Below are positions 25,757 through 33,491 of a stretch of 40,296 nucleotides of DNA, piece after piece. The translations under genes and the position numbers were made by a program. The notes below the pieces were generated by a model that saw only the letters and a program-made list of their open reading frames with translations, was not told the origin of the DNA and did no database searches. Position 1 is the stretch's first letter. Each line of letters begins with the position of its first letter. The stretch is taken from assembly GCA_002405475.1 (NCBI GenBank), contig DHLX01000035.1:347-40642 (forward strand). Direction: 5' to 3'. This DNA comes from Burkholderiales bacterium UBA4657. Its GTDB lineage: Bacteria; Pseudomonadota; Gammaproteobacteria; Burkholderiales; Burkholderiaceae_E.

Positions 25757-26259
25757 GATAGTTTCATCCTTCCGCCCTTGATCTGCCGGCCGGCACTGTG
25801 CGCATGGGTAATGGCACACGCCAGCGCATCAGCGGCGTCGCTTTGTGGTGCCGAGGGCAACTGCAATAAACGCATGACCATGTCCTGCACCTGTTCCTTT
25901 TTGGCTTTGCCATAACCGACGGTGGCCTGCTTGACCTGCAGGGCAGTATATTCATGCACCGGCAACTGTGCCAGTACCAGCGCCGCCAGTGCTGCGCCGC
26001 GCGCCTGCCCCAGCAACAAGGTCGATTGCGGGTTGACATTGACAAAGACGATCTCGACCGCCGCACAATCGGGTTGTGCTTCGTGGCTGATGCTGGCGAT
26101 ACCCTGCACTATGGTTTGAATACGCTGCGCCAGCCCGGCGCGACTTTCGGTCTTGATGACCCCTGAACTGACATAGCGCAGACGCGCACCGTCCTGGTCA
26201 ATCAGGCCGAACCCGGTACGCTGCAAGCCGGGGTCTATGCCAAGAATGCGTTGTTTCAT
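25753..26259 (-). CDS. ruvC: Crossover junction endodeoxyribonuclease RuvC
   Basis: RNase H-fold resolvase that nicks Holliday junctions symmetrically. The 168-residue protein keeps all four metal-binding acids: Asp9 (GIDPG), Glu69 (AVEIVF), Asp141 and Asp144 (SDAADALA). It begins 21 bp after purH and overlaps ruvA by 4 nt. Confidence 0.97.
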   Translation of the reverse strand: MKQRILGIDPGLQRTGFGLIDQDGARLRYVSSGVIKTESRAGLAQRIQTIVQGIASISHEAQPDCAAVEIVFVNVNPQSTLLLGQARGAALAALVLAQLPVHEYTALQVKQATVGYGKAKKEQVQDMVMRLLQLPSAPQSDAADALACAITHAHSAGRQIKGGRMKLS

Positions 26260-26280
26260 GCCAGCAGCGTCGGGCTTGGC

Positions 26281-27852
26281 TTAATGACGGAAATGGCGCG
26301 TTCCGGTCAAGACCATGACAATGCCACGCTCATTGGCCGCCGCTATCACTTCATCATCGCGCATGGAGCCACCGGGTTGAATGACGCAGCTGGCACCGGC
26401 ATCAACCACCACATCCAGCCCATCACGAAACGGAAAGAAAGCATCAGAGGCCACCGCAGAACCCAACAGCGACAGGCCCGCATTTTGCGCCTTGATGCTG
26501 GCAATACGTGCCGAGTCGATACGGCTCATTTGCCCTGCGCCTACCCCCAGAGTCATGCCCTGGGCGCAAAAAACAATGGCATTCGACTTGACAAATTTCG
26601 CCACACGCCAGGCAAACATCAAATCGCTTAATTGCTGTGCACTGGGTTGCTGTTGCGTCACGACGCGCAGTTCCTCGGCAGTGACGTTTTTATCATCGGG
26701 CGACTGCACCAGCAAGCCCCCGCCCACACGCTTGAAGTCATAGCTGTTGCCAGCACTACCAAGCGGCACCTGCAACAGGCGCACATTCTGTTTCGCAGCA
26801 AAGACCGCACGCGCTTCTGCGCTGAACCCAGGCGCAATCAGGACTTCAACGAATTGTTTGCTGACCGCTTCGGCGGTTTTGCCATCCAGCGCCTGATTGA
26901 ACGCAATAATGCCGCCAAAAGCCGAGGTCGGGTCGGTTTTGAACGCTTTCTGATAAGCCTCTAAGGTATCGACACCCACCGCTACGCCACACGGGTTAGC
27001 ATGCTTGATGATGACGCAGGCAGTCTGCTGGAAGGTCTTGACACATTCCCAGGCGGCATCGGCATCGGCAATATTGTTGTACGACAGTTCTTTGCCCTGC
27101 AATTGTGTGTAGCTGGCCAAGGCTCCGGGTACCGGACTGGCATCGCGATAAAACGCCGCGCTCTGGTGCGGGTTTTCGCCGTAGCGCATGGTCTGAACCT
27201 TGACGAACTGCAGGTTGAGTTTTTGCGGATAAGGATCACGCACCGGTACCTGATCGGGTTCAGGGCTGTCTTGCAGCGCAGTCAGATAATTGGTGATCAT
27301 GCCGTCATACTCAGCGGTATGGGCAAACACTTTTTTTGCCAAAGCCAGTTTGGTGCTGTAGCTGGTATCGCCGTGTTGTGTAATTTCTTCCAGCACGCAG
27401 GCATAATCGGCTGGCTCGACCACAACCGTGACATCGGCGTGATTTTTCGCTGCGGCACGTAACATGGCGGGGCCGCCGATGTCGATATTTTCTATCGCTT
27501 GCTCCAGAGTACAGTCGGGTCGGGCGGTGGCTTGTCTGAACGGATACAGATTGACCACCAGCAAATCAATGGTCTGTATGCCGTGCTCATCTAGGGCAGC
27601 ACGGTGCTCAGGCAAACTGCGGCGCGCCAATAAGCCGCCATGCACTTTGGGATGCAGTGTTTTGACCCGACCATCGAGCATTTCAGGAAAGCCCGTGATT
27701 TCGCTAACCTCGGTCACGGGCAAACCACTGTCTGCCAATAGACTGGCGGTACCACCGGTGGAAATTAATTTCACTCCCTGCTGATGCAAGGCGCGCGCAA
27801 AATCAACAATGCCCGTTTTGTCCGACACGGACAGTAATGCAGTGCGAATCAT
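26281..27852 (-). CDS. purH: Bifunctional AICAR transformylase / IMP cyclohydrolase
   Basis: Catalyses the last two steps of IMP synthesis. The 523-residue protein has an N-terminal MGS-like cyclohydrolase domain (STGGT at 31-35, DGRVKTLHPKVHGG 60-73) and a C-terminal transformylase domain with the Lys283-His284 pair (IIKHANPCG) and the C-terminal FRDGLDVVVDAGA block. It starts 2 bp after the fis stop, so fis and purH are on the same transcript, the order typical of betaproteobacteria. Confidence 0.98.
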   Translation of the reverse strand: MIRTALLSVSDKTGIVDFARALHQQGVKLISTGGTASLLADSGLPVTEVSEITGFPEMLDGRVKTLHPKVHGGLLARRSLPEHRAALDEHGIQTIDLLVVNLYPFRQATARPDCTLEQAIENIDIGGPAMLRAAAKNHADVTVVVEPADYACVLEEITQHGDTSYSTKLALAKKVFAHTAEYDGMITNYLTALQDSPEPDQVPVRDPYPQKLNLQFVKVQTMRYGENPHQSAAFYRDASPVPGALASYTQLQGKELSYNNIADADAAWECVKTFQQTACVIIKHANPCGVAVGVDTLEAYQKAFKTDPTSAFGGIIAFNQALDGKTAEAVSKQFVEVLIAPGFSAEARAVFAAKQNVRLLQVPLGSAGNSYDFKRVGGGLLVQSPDDKNVTAEELRVVTQQQPSAQQLSDLMFAWRVAKFVKSNAIVFCAQGMTLGVGAGQMSRIDSARIASIKAQNAGLSLLGSAVASDAFFPFRDGLDVVVDAGASCVIQPGGSMRDDEVIAAANERGIVMVLTGTRHFRH

Positions 27853-27854
27853 GT

Positions 27855-28088
27855 TTAGATCATTCCGTGTTGTTGTAGCTTTTTTCTCAGGGTATTGCGG
27901 TTGATCCCGAGCATGTCGGAAGCCAGAGACTGATTGCCTTCAGCATGTTTCATGACCACCTCCAGCATCGGGCGCTCGACCGTGAGCACCACCATGTCAT
28001 ACAGATTGCTGGGACGTTCGCCATCCAGGTCGCGAAAGTATTTTTCCAGGCTTTTGGTAATGATTTCCTCGATATTGTTTCTGCTCAT
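27855..28088 (-). CDS. fis: Fis-family nucleoid-associated regulator
   Basis: A 77-residue DNA-bending protein and transcription regulator. The start at 28088 (MSRNNIEEII) overlaps the dusB stop (ATGA); an upstream in-frame ATG at 28130 lies inside dusB and adds non-family residues. The C-terminal helix-turn-helix reads EGNQSLASDMLGINRNTLRK. It is shorter at the N-terminus than the Escherichia coli protein, as is usual in betaproteobacteria, and sits in the conserved dusB-fis order. Confidence 0.95.
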   Translation of the reverse strand: MSRNNIEEIITKSLEKYFRDLDGERPSNLYDMVVLTVERPMLEVVMKHAEGNQSLASDMLGINRNTLRKKLQQHGMI

Positions 28089-29122
28089 GCGGCTTCTCGT
28101 TGTAATGAAGGGGAAAAATAAACGAGACACTCATTCGGGTGTCCCATCTGGTCAAAATAGTCGGCTACTGCCTGATATTGACTGGCGCAGTCGTTCAGGG
28201 TGTTCATGCGCGCCCGGAACCATTCGCCCTGCGGCAAGTGCTGCACATACCAGCCAATATGTTTGCGCGCGGTACGCAGCCCGGTCAGCTCGCCATAAAA
28301 CGCATAATGCTGTTGCAGATGCTGTAGCAGCGCTGTTTTAGCCTCGCCAATAGTTGGCGCGGGCAGATGTTCGCCCGTGCTTAAAAAATGGGTAATCTCA
28401 CGAAAAATCCAGGGGCGTCCCTGAGCCGCACGGCCAATCATTACGGCATCTGCACCGGTATGGCGCAATACCCAGACGGCTTTTTCCGGACTGTCAATAT
28501 CGCCGTTAGCGACCACCGGAATGCTGACACTGGCCTTGACTTCGGCAATGGTATCGTACTCGGCACTGCCCTCGTAAAAATCACAACGTGTGCGGCCATG
28601 AAGGCTGATCAAGGCTATACCGCTGTCTTGCGCCAGGCGTGCAATACGCACGGCATTACGCTGTTCGCGTGACCAGCCAGTGCGCATTTTCAGTGTCACC
28701 GGCACCTGCGCGCCACATGCCTGAACCACCGCGCGGATAATGGAGCCCACTAGAGCCTCATCACGCAACAGCGAAGATCCGGCAGCAAGGTGGCACACCT
28801 TTTTGGCCGGACAGCCCATGTTGATGTCAATAATCTGGGCGCCCTTGTCGATGTTATAGCGTGCCGCCTGTGCCAGCATGTCCGGGTCACTGCCGGCAAT
28901 TTGTACCGCTCTGGGCGCCGCCTCACCACTATGATCAATGCGACGGGCAAATTTGTCGGTGCCCCATAGCCTGGGGTTGGCCGCTGTCATTTCGCTCATG
29001 GCATAACCTGCACCAAACTGGCGGCATAAATGACGAAATGGCCGGTCGGTCACCCCGGCCATAGGCGCCACGAAAACATTATTCGCAGTCAGATAGGAAC
29101 CAATGGCAACAGATTTGAGCAT
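28085..29122 (-). CDS. dusB: tRNA-dihydrouridine synthase B
   Basis: FMN enzyme that reduces uridine to dihydrouridine in tRNA. From the ATG at 29122 the protein has 345 residues: substrate/FMN motif VAPMAGVTDRPFR (18-30), catalytic Cys104 in NMGCP, KMRTGW, HGRTR, NGDI and GRAAQGRPWIF. An in-frame ATG at 29167 would add 15 residues running through a hairpin and is rejected; 29122 has no obvious ribosome-binding site. It heads the fis-purH-ruv-tol string and overlaps fis by 4 nt. Confidence 0.95.
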   Translation of the reverse strand: MLKSVAIGSYLTANNVFVAPMAGVTDRPFRHLCRQFGAGYAMSEMTAANPRLWGTDKFARRIDHSGEAAPRAVQIAGSDPDMLAQAARYNIDKGAQIIDINMGCPAKKVCHLAAGSSLLRDEALVGSIIRAVVQACGAQVPVTLKMRTGWSREQRNAVRIARLAQDSGIALISLHGRTRCDFYEGSAEYDTIAEVKASVSIPVVANGDIDSPEKAVWVLRHTGADAVMIGRAAQGRPWIFREITHFLSTGEHLPAPTIGEAKTALLQHLQQHYAFYGELTGLRTARKHIGWYVQHLPQGEWFRARMNTLNDCASQYQAVADYFDQMGHPNECLVYFSPSLQREAA

Positions 29123-29127
29123 GTCAG

Positions 29128-29161
29128 TAAAAATAAATGCGCGCCGATGGTGGCGCGCATT
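29128..29161 (-). terminator. Terminator-like hairpin in front of dusB
   Basis: On the minus strand a perfect 10-bp stem (AATGCGCGCC / GGCGCGCATT with a 6-nt loop, 29136-29161) is followed by TATTTTTA, and the dusB ATG begins 5 nt further on. It could terminate ubiH transcripts 77 bp after that gene's stop or, if the dusB promoter is upstream of it, act as an attenuator in the dusB-fis leader. Confidence 0.65.
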
Positions 29162-29181
29162 AATCAATCAAGTGTGCGTAT

Positions 29182-29210
29182 TTTATACGCAAATTCACTG
29201 AAGCGAAATG
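29182..29210 (-). promoter_or_regulatory. Possible dusB-fis promoter
   Basis: On the minus strand TATAAA (29182-29187), embedded in the palindrome TGCGTAT-AAA-ATACGCA, is a good -10 candidate in the 116-bp gap between ubiH and dusB. The -35 region at the expected spacing is poor. Transcription from here would begin near 29175 and read through the hairpin ahead of dusB. The palindrome around the -10 could also be a protein-binding site. Confidence 0.3.
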
Positions 29211-29238
29211 CCCACATTTTGCGCAAAGCAAAGAAATG

Positions 29239-30378
29239 CTAGCGCCAGCCAAAAATGAGAGTATGTGCTAACGTGCGGCGTGCCGCAGGCCATAAGTCCA
29301 GCCCGGTCAGCAAGGCTCCAGTCAATGGTTGCAGCGGCCAGGTAAAACCACGCGCCAGTAGTCCGGTGAGTTCGGTCAGGATCAAACGGTCCCGTTTTCG
29401 GCTAGTTTCATAGTGTGCCAGACGCTCAGGCCAGCTCTGCGTCTGGGTCCAGGCCTGCGCCAAGCAGTAAGCATCGCGCAGCCCCAGATTCAGACCCTGC
29501 CCAGCGACTGGATGCAATATCTGCGCGGCATTTCCAATCCGTACATAGCGTGTTCCAGTAGCGCTGCTCTGTACCGAGGCCAGAGGATAAGCCTGTCGCG
29601 CACTGTGCAAGCTCAAAGACCCTAAACGCTGACCAAAGCTCTGCTGCAATTCGAGTGCAAAACTCTGCTCATTCAGCAACATTCGGCGCTCAGCCTGCGC
29701 GGGTGACATGCACCAGACCAGGGAATACAGTTCATGCTTCTGCGATGTCAAGGGTAATATGGCCAAAGGGCCTTCAGGCGTAAACCGTTCAAATGCAATG
29801 TGTGGTCGTGGGCGTGTGACGCGCACCTCTGCCACCAAGGCGGTCTGATCGTAAGGCACCCTGCTCTGCTGCTCTTCTGCCATGCCGCCCTCGGCCTGAA
29901 CCAGCGCCTGAGTCGTATAAGCTGCTGTTTCGGTCTGGCATTCGATGCTATCCAGCGTCTCACGCCAGTTGCTGAGCGCTTGCGGGCGCTGTATGACCAG
30001 CCCACGCACCGTCAAAGCATCAAGCAAACTACGCATCAAATCGGCATAACGCAAGACCCGACCCAGACAAGCCAATTGCATGTCCTGTGCCGAGAGTCGA
30101 ACCTGCCCCAGACTGCCCTGTTGCGATACCTGCACCTGAAGCAAATCGCAACCTGTCAAATCCTGATCAGAGACACACTCATGCAACAACATCAGCGAGC
30201 CCGCCGACAGCGCCAGAGCACGGGGATCACTCAAACTGGTCTGGACCGGGTTTTTGTCGATTAATAACAGCCGCTGTGGATCATGCCCACGCCCGAGTAA
30301 CCACAAAGCCAGGGCGCAACCGACCGGGCCAGCACCGGCAATAACGGTATCAAAATCGGTCGAAGCCGTATGGGTCAT
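29239..30378 (-). CDS. ubiH: FAD-dependent ubiquinone-biosynthesis hydroxylase (UbiH family)
   Basis: Flavin monooxygenase of ubiquinone biosynthesis, 379 residues. It has the FAD-binding GAGPVG (15-20), a DPRALALS motif (about 51-58) and the second FAD motif RIGNAAQILHPVAGQGLNLG with the downstream LRDAYCLA. The ATG overlaps the pepP stop by 4 nt; pepP followed by ubiH is also the order in Escherichia coli, which supports UbiH over the paralogues UbiF and UbiI, though the exact ring position hydroxylated is not provable from sequence. Confidence 0.88.
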   Translation of the reverse strand: MTHTASTDFDTVIAGAGPVGCALALWLLGRGHDPQRLLLIDKNPVQTSLSDPRALALSAGSLMLLHECVSDQDLTGCDLLQVQVSQQGSLGQVRLSAQDMQLACLGRVLRYADLMRSLLDALTVRGLVIQRPQALSNWRETLDSIECQTETAAYTTQALVQAEGGMAEEQQSRVPYDQTALVAEVRVTRPRPHIAFERFTPEGPLAILPLTSQKHELYSLVWCMSPAQAERRMLLNEQSFALELQQSFGQRLGSLSLHSARQAYPLASVQSSATGTRYVRIGNAAQILHPVAGQGLNLGLRDAYCLAQAWTQTQSWPERLAHYETSRKRDRLILTELTGLLARGFTWPLQPLTGALLTGLDLWPAARRTLAHTLIFGWR

Positions 30379-31727
30379 ACGTCCCTAGCCTGCATCCAGG
30401 CTTCAATGGCCGCGACTGTCTTGGGTACCTCATGCGACAGCACTTCATATCCCTCTGGCGTCACCAGGACATCGTCCTCAATGCGTATGCCGATATGCCA
30501 ATAACGCTCAGGCACACCTTCAGCTGGGCGCACATACAAACCTGGCTCTACCGTCAGTACCATGCCGGGCTGCAAAGCGCGCCACGGCCGTTCTTGACCC
30601 GGCGCCGCGATACTGCCGGGCTCACGATAATCCCCCACATCATGTACGTCCATACCGAGCCAATGGCCGGTACGATGCATATAAAAACGCTTGTAGTCGC
30701 CCGATTCGATCACACTGTCCACCGTGCCCTGACACAACTGCACATCAATCATGCCTTGCACTAGCACTTTTAAAGCTGCCTCGTGCCCGGCAATCCAGGG
30801 CTGACCGGGTCGAGTCTGGTCTAAAGCTGCCTGCTGCGCTGCCAGCACAATCTCGTACAGTTCACGCTGAGGCGCGCTGAAACGACCATTGACGGGGAAA
30901 GTGCGCGTTATATCGCTGGCATAGCCCTGCCATTCGCAGCCGGCATCAATCAGTAACAGATCACCGTCCTTCAACACGGCATCATTGGCACGGTAATGCA
31001 AGACGCAGGCATTGGCTCCTGTAGCGACAATCGACCCATACGCCGGAAATGATGAGCCATGGCGACGAAATTCGTGCAACAGCTCGGCTTCAATTTCGTA
31101 TTCATAGGTGCCCGGGCGCGTGGCACGCATGGCGCGCTGGTGTGCACCAGCAGAAATATGGGCAGCCTGCCGCATCAGCCCAAGCTCATGCGCATCCTTG
31201 AACAAACGCATTTCATCCAGCAGGGCATGGACATCAAAAGCCGCTGACGGTGCACTTACGCCGGCGCGAGACTGAGCGCGCACACTGTCCAGCCAGCGTT
31301 TAATCTGCTGGTCGAGTCCAGCCTGACTGGCAGTGGCATAAAACAGCGCTGCAGCATTCGCCAATAATTTTGGCACCTGCTTGTCCAGCTGGGCTACCGG
31401 CCAGGCTTGATCAACCCCTAAAACAGGCACGGCGGCCTCGGGACCCAAGCGAAACCCGTCCCATATTTCACGCTCAACATTTTTTTCACGACAAAACAGC
31501 CAGGCCTGTTCCGTCTGTGCCGTGACGCTTAGCACTAAAACTGCTTCAGGTTCGGCAAAACCGGTCAGATAATAAAAATAACTGTCATGGCGGTACGGAT
31601 AGTCACTGTCACGGTTACGCATGACCTCGGGGGCGGTCGGAATAATCGCCACACCCCCCTGGGGCGAACGCTGGCGCATGGCGGCGGCAAGACGCTGGCG
31701 TCGTTCATGATAGATGCTTAAGCTCAT
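30375..31727 (-). CDS. pepP: Xaa-Pro aminopeptidase (aminopeptidase P)
   Basis: Dinuclear-metal peptidase that removes N-terminal residues preceding proline. The 450-residue protein has the AMP N-terminal domain (YFYYLTGFAEPEAVLVL, 50-66) and the pita-bread catalytic domain with metal ligands Asp261, Asp272, His355, Glu394 and Glu417 all present. Length is normal. It overlaps murU and ubiH by 4 nt each. Confidence 0.96.
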   Translation of the reverse strand: MSLSIYHERRQRLAAAMRQRSPQGGVAIIPTAPEVMRNRDSDYPYRHDSYFYYLTGFAEPEAVLVLSVTAQTEQAWLFCREKNVEREIWDGFRLGPEAAVPVLGVDQAWPVAQLDKQVPKLLANAAALFYATASQAGLDQQIKRWLDSVRAQSRAGVSAPSAAFDVHALLDEMRLFKDAHELGLMRQAAHISAGAHQRAMRATRPGTYEYEIEAELLHEFRRHGSSFPAYGSIVATGANACVLHYRANDAVLKDGDLLLIDAGCEWQGYASDITRTFPVNGRFSAPQRELYEIVLAAQQAALDQTRPGQPWIAGHEAALKVLVQGMIDVQLCQGTVDSVIESGDYKRFYMHRTGHWLGMDVHDVGDYREPGSIAAPGQERPWRALQPGMVLTVEPGLYVRPAEGVPERYWHIGIRIEDDVLVTPEGYEVLSHEVPKTVAAIEAWMQARDV

Positions 31728-32404
31728 GCCTCATGTCTTTCTGTAAGCAAATGATCCAGTGCTGCCAACTGTGACGGTGTTCCCAGATTGTGCCAAGTGG
31801 CAGATAAAGTTTCCCCGGTCACGCGCCCGGCACCAATAGCGGGTTTGAGCAGATCGAGTAACCTGACCCATTGACGTGGCGCCACGCCCTGAAACAAGGC
31901 CGGGTGGTACCAGCCCAGATTGGCAAAGGTCAGGCGCGGTGCATCAAAGCCTATCTGACCCTCGCCCGCAAGAGAAAAATCGCCCTGCGGGTGAAAGTCG
32001 GGGTTGGGCACCAGCCACAAATGCGCCAGACTGTTTTCAGGTAAGGGGCGCACGCGCGCATAGTCAAAGTCGGTCCAGATATCGGCCGAGACGGCCAGAA
32101 ACGGTTCCTGGCCCAGGTACTGCAACGCCGTCGCCATGCCACCACCGGTTTCGTAGGGCGCGGGTTGCTCGTCGGAATAGGTCAGCTTGACATTCCAGGC
32201 TTCGCCCTGACCCAAGGCGGCATGAATCTGTGGCGCTAGCCAGGAGGTATTGATGACAATTTCGGCAAAACCGGCACGACCCAATTTTTCAATATGCCAG
32301 ACAATAAGCGGCTTGCCACCGACGCGCAGCAGGGGCTTGGGCGTTGCATCCGTCAAAGGTCGCATCCGCTCACCGCGACCGGCGGCCAGTATCATCGCTT
32401 TCAA
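31724..32404 (-). CDS. murU: MurNAc-1-phosphate uridylyltransferase
   Basis: Nucleotidyltransferase that makes UDP-MurNAc from MurNAc-1-phosphate in the peptidoglycan recycling route that bypasses de novo synthesis (shown in Pseudomonas putida). The 226-residue protein has the signature LAAGRGERMRPLT (6-18) with PKPLL, and the active-site ADIWTDFDY segment. The family normally begins MKAMILAAG; here that requires a TTG start at 32404 overlapping the amgK stop (TTGA). An ATG at 32395 is the alternative. Its pairing with amgK supports MurU over other sugar nucleotidyltransferases. Confidence 0.92.
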   Translation of the reverse strand: MKAMILAAGRGERMRPLTDATPKPLLRVGGKPLIVWHIEKLGRAGFAEIVINTSWLAPQIHAALGQGEAWNVKLTYSDEQPAPYETGGGMATALQYLGQEPFLAVSADIWTDFDYARVRPLPENSLAHLWLVPNPDFHPQGDFSLAGEGQIGFDAPRLTFANLGWYHPALFQGVAPRQWVRLLDLLKPAIGAGRVTGETLSATWHNLGTPSQLAALDHLLTERHEA

Positions 32405-33438
32405 AAGCTGTACCCCACTTCCATGGCTCGTCCTTCCAACCGATCCAGTAAGCGCACCAACCCATCAAACACCGCATAACGCTCGGCACACTGGCGTGTA
32501 TAGTGCAATACCAGCGGTATATCTTTCAAATAAGCCTGTTTACCATCACGGTGCCAAAGTCGGGCAAAGATCCCCAGCACTTTCAGATGCCGTTGCAAAC
32601 CCATCCACTCAAAATCACGATAAAACTCGGCAAAGTCGGAGTTGACGGGCAGGTGAGCGTGGCGTGCCTGCTCCCAGTAGCGTACCAGCCAGTCTATCTG
32701 CTGTTCTTCCTGCCACTGAATATAGGCATCTCTAAGCAAAGATACCGCATCGTAAGTGATCGGGCCGATGACCGCATCCTGAAAATCGATGATGCCGGGG
32801 CCGTTTTGGTCCAGCACCATGAGGTTGCGAGAATGATAATCACGATGGACGTAAACCTGCGGCTGCGCCAGATTATTTGCAATGAGCAAGGCAAAGGTGC
32901 GTTCGAGCATGTCATGTTCTGCCGCACTCAGATCGAGACCCAGATGTTTGCCGCAATACCACTCGCGGAATAGTTCCATTTCACGTTTCAGCAACTCGGC
33001 GCTGTAGGGCGGCAAAGTCCCGGCCTGGGTGGCGCTTTGCAGTTGTACCAGCGCCTGCAGCGCCTGGCCGTATAAAGACGGTGCCGTCTCGGTCGTCAAG
33101 GCCGACAAATAAGGCGTCTGTCCCAGGTCTTCGAGCAGCAAAAAACCCACTGTCAGATCAGCTTCCATGATCTCGGGTACGTGCAAACCGGCCTGAGCAA
33201 ACAGCCGCTGCACCTTCAAGAACGGGGCACAATCTTCCAGCCCGGGCGGAGCATCCATGACAACCAGACTGCCATGAAGGTTCGAGGGCAGGCGAAAATA
33301 GCGCCGGAAGCTGGCATCACTGGACGCGGGTGCCAATTGTTCCAGCACCAGACCAAAGCGCTGGCACCGCTGTTGCAGCCATTGCCATAGCTGCGCTTCA
33401 CGGCTGCCCGGTGCTGCTTGGGAAAAATCAAGTCTCAT
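32401..33438 (-). CDS. amgK: N-acetylmuramate/N-acetylglucosamine anomeric kinase
   Basis: Aminoglycoside-phosphotransferase-fold kinase that phosphorylates MurNAc and GlcNAc at C1, feeding MurU. From the ATG at 33438 it has 345 residues with the catalytic-loop motif HRDYHSRN (198-205) and metal-binding DFQD (218-221). A GTG two codons earlier (33444) is also possible; the purine-rich GGGTGGG upstream could serve either. It diverges from lptD, the same neighbourhood as in pseudomonads. Confidence 0.92.
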   Translation of the reverse strand: MRLDFSQAAPGSREAQLWQWLQQRCQRFGLVLEQLAPASSDASFRRYFRLPSNLHGSLVVMDAPPGLEDCAPFLKVQRLFAQAGLHVPEIMEADLTVGFLLLEDLGQTPYLSALTTETAPSLYGQALQALVQLQSATQAGTLPPYSAELLKREMELFREWYCGKHLGLDLSAAEHDMLERTFALLIANNLAQPQVYVHRDYHSRNLMVLDQNGPGIIDFQDAVIGPITYDAVSLLRDAYIQWQEEQQIDWLVRYWEQARHAHLPVNSDFAEFYRDFEWMGLQRHLKVLGIFARLWHRDGKQAYLKDIPLVLHYTRQCAERYAVFDGLVRLLDRLEGRAMEVGYSF

Positions 33439-33477
33439 AGTCACCCACCCTAGCGTAAAACATCATTCAGATTGCCC

Positions 33478-33491
33478 CCTATAATAGCCGG
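33478..33491. promoter_or_regulatory. Overlapping divergent -10 elements for lptD and amgK
   Basis: The 53-bp gap between amgK and lptD has a perfect plus-strand TATAAT (33480-33485) and, on the minus strand, TATTAT over nearly the same bases. No good -35 is visible for either. The plus-strand -10 would place the start of transcription at or within a base or two of the lptD GTG, suggesting a leaderless lptD message. Confidence 0.4.
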
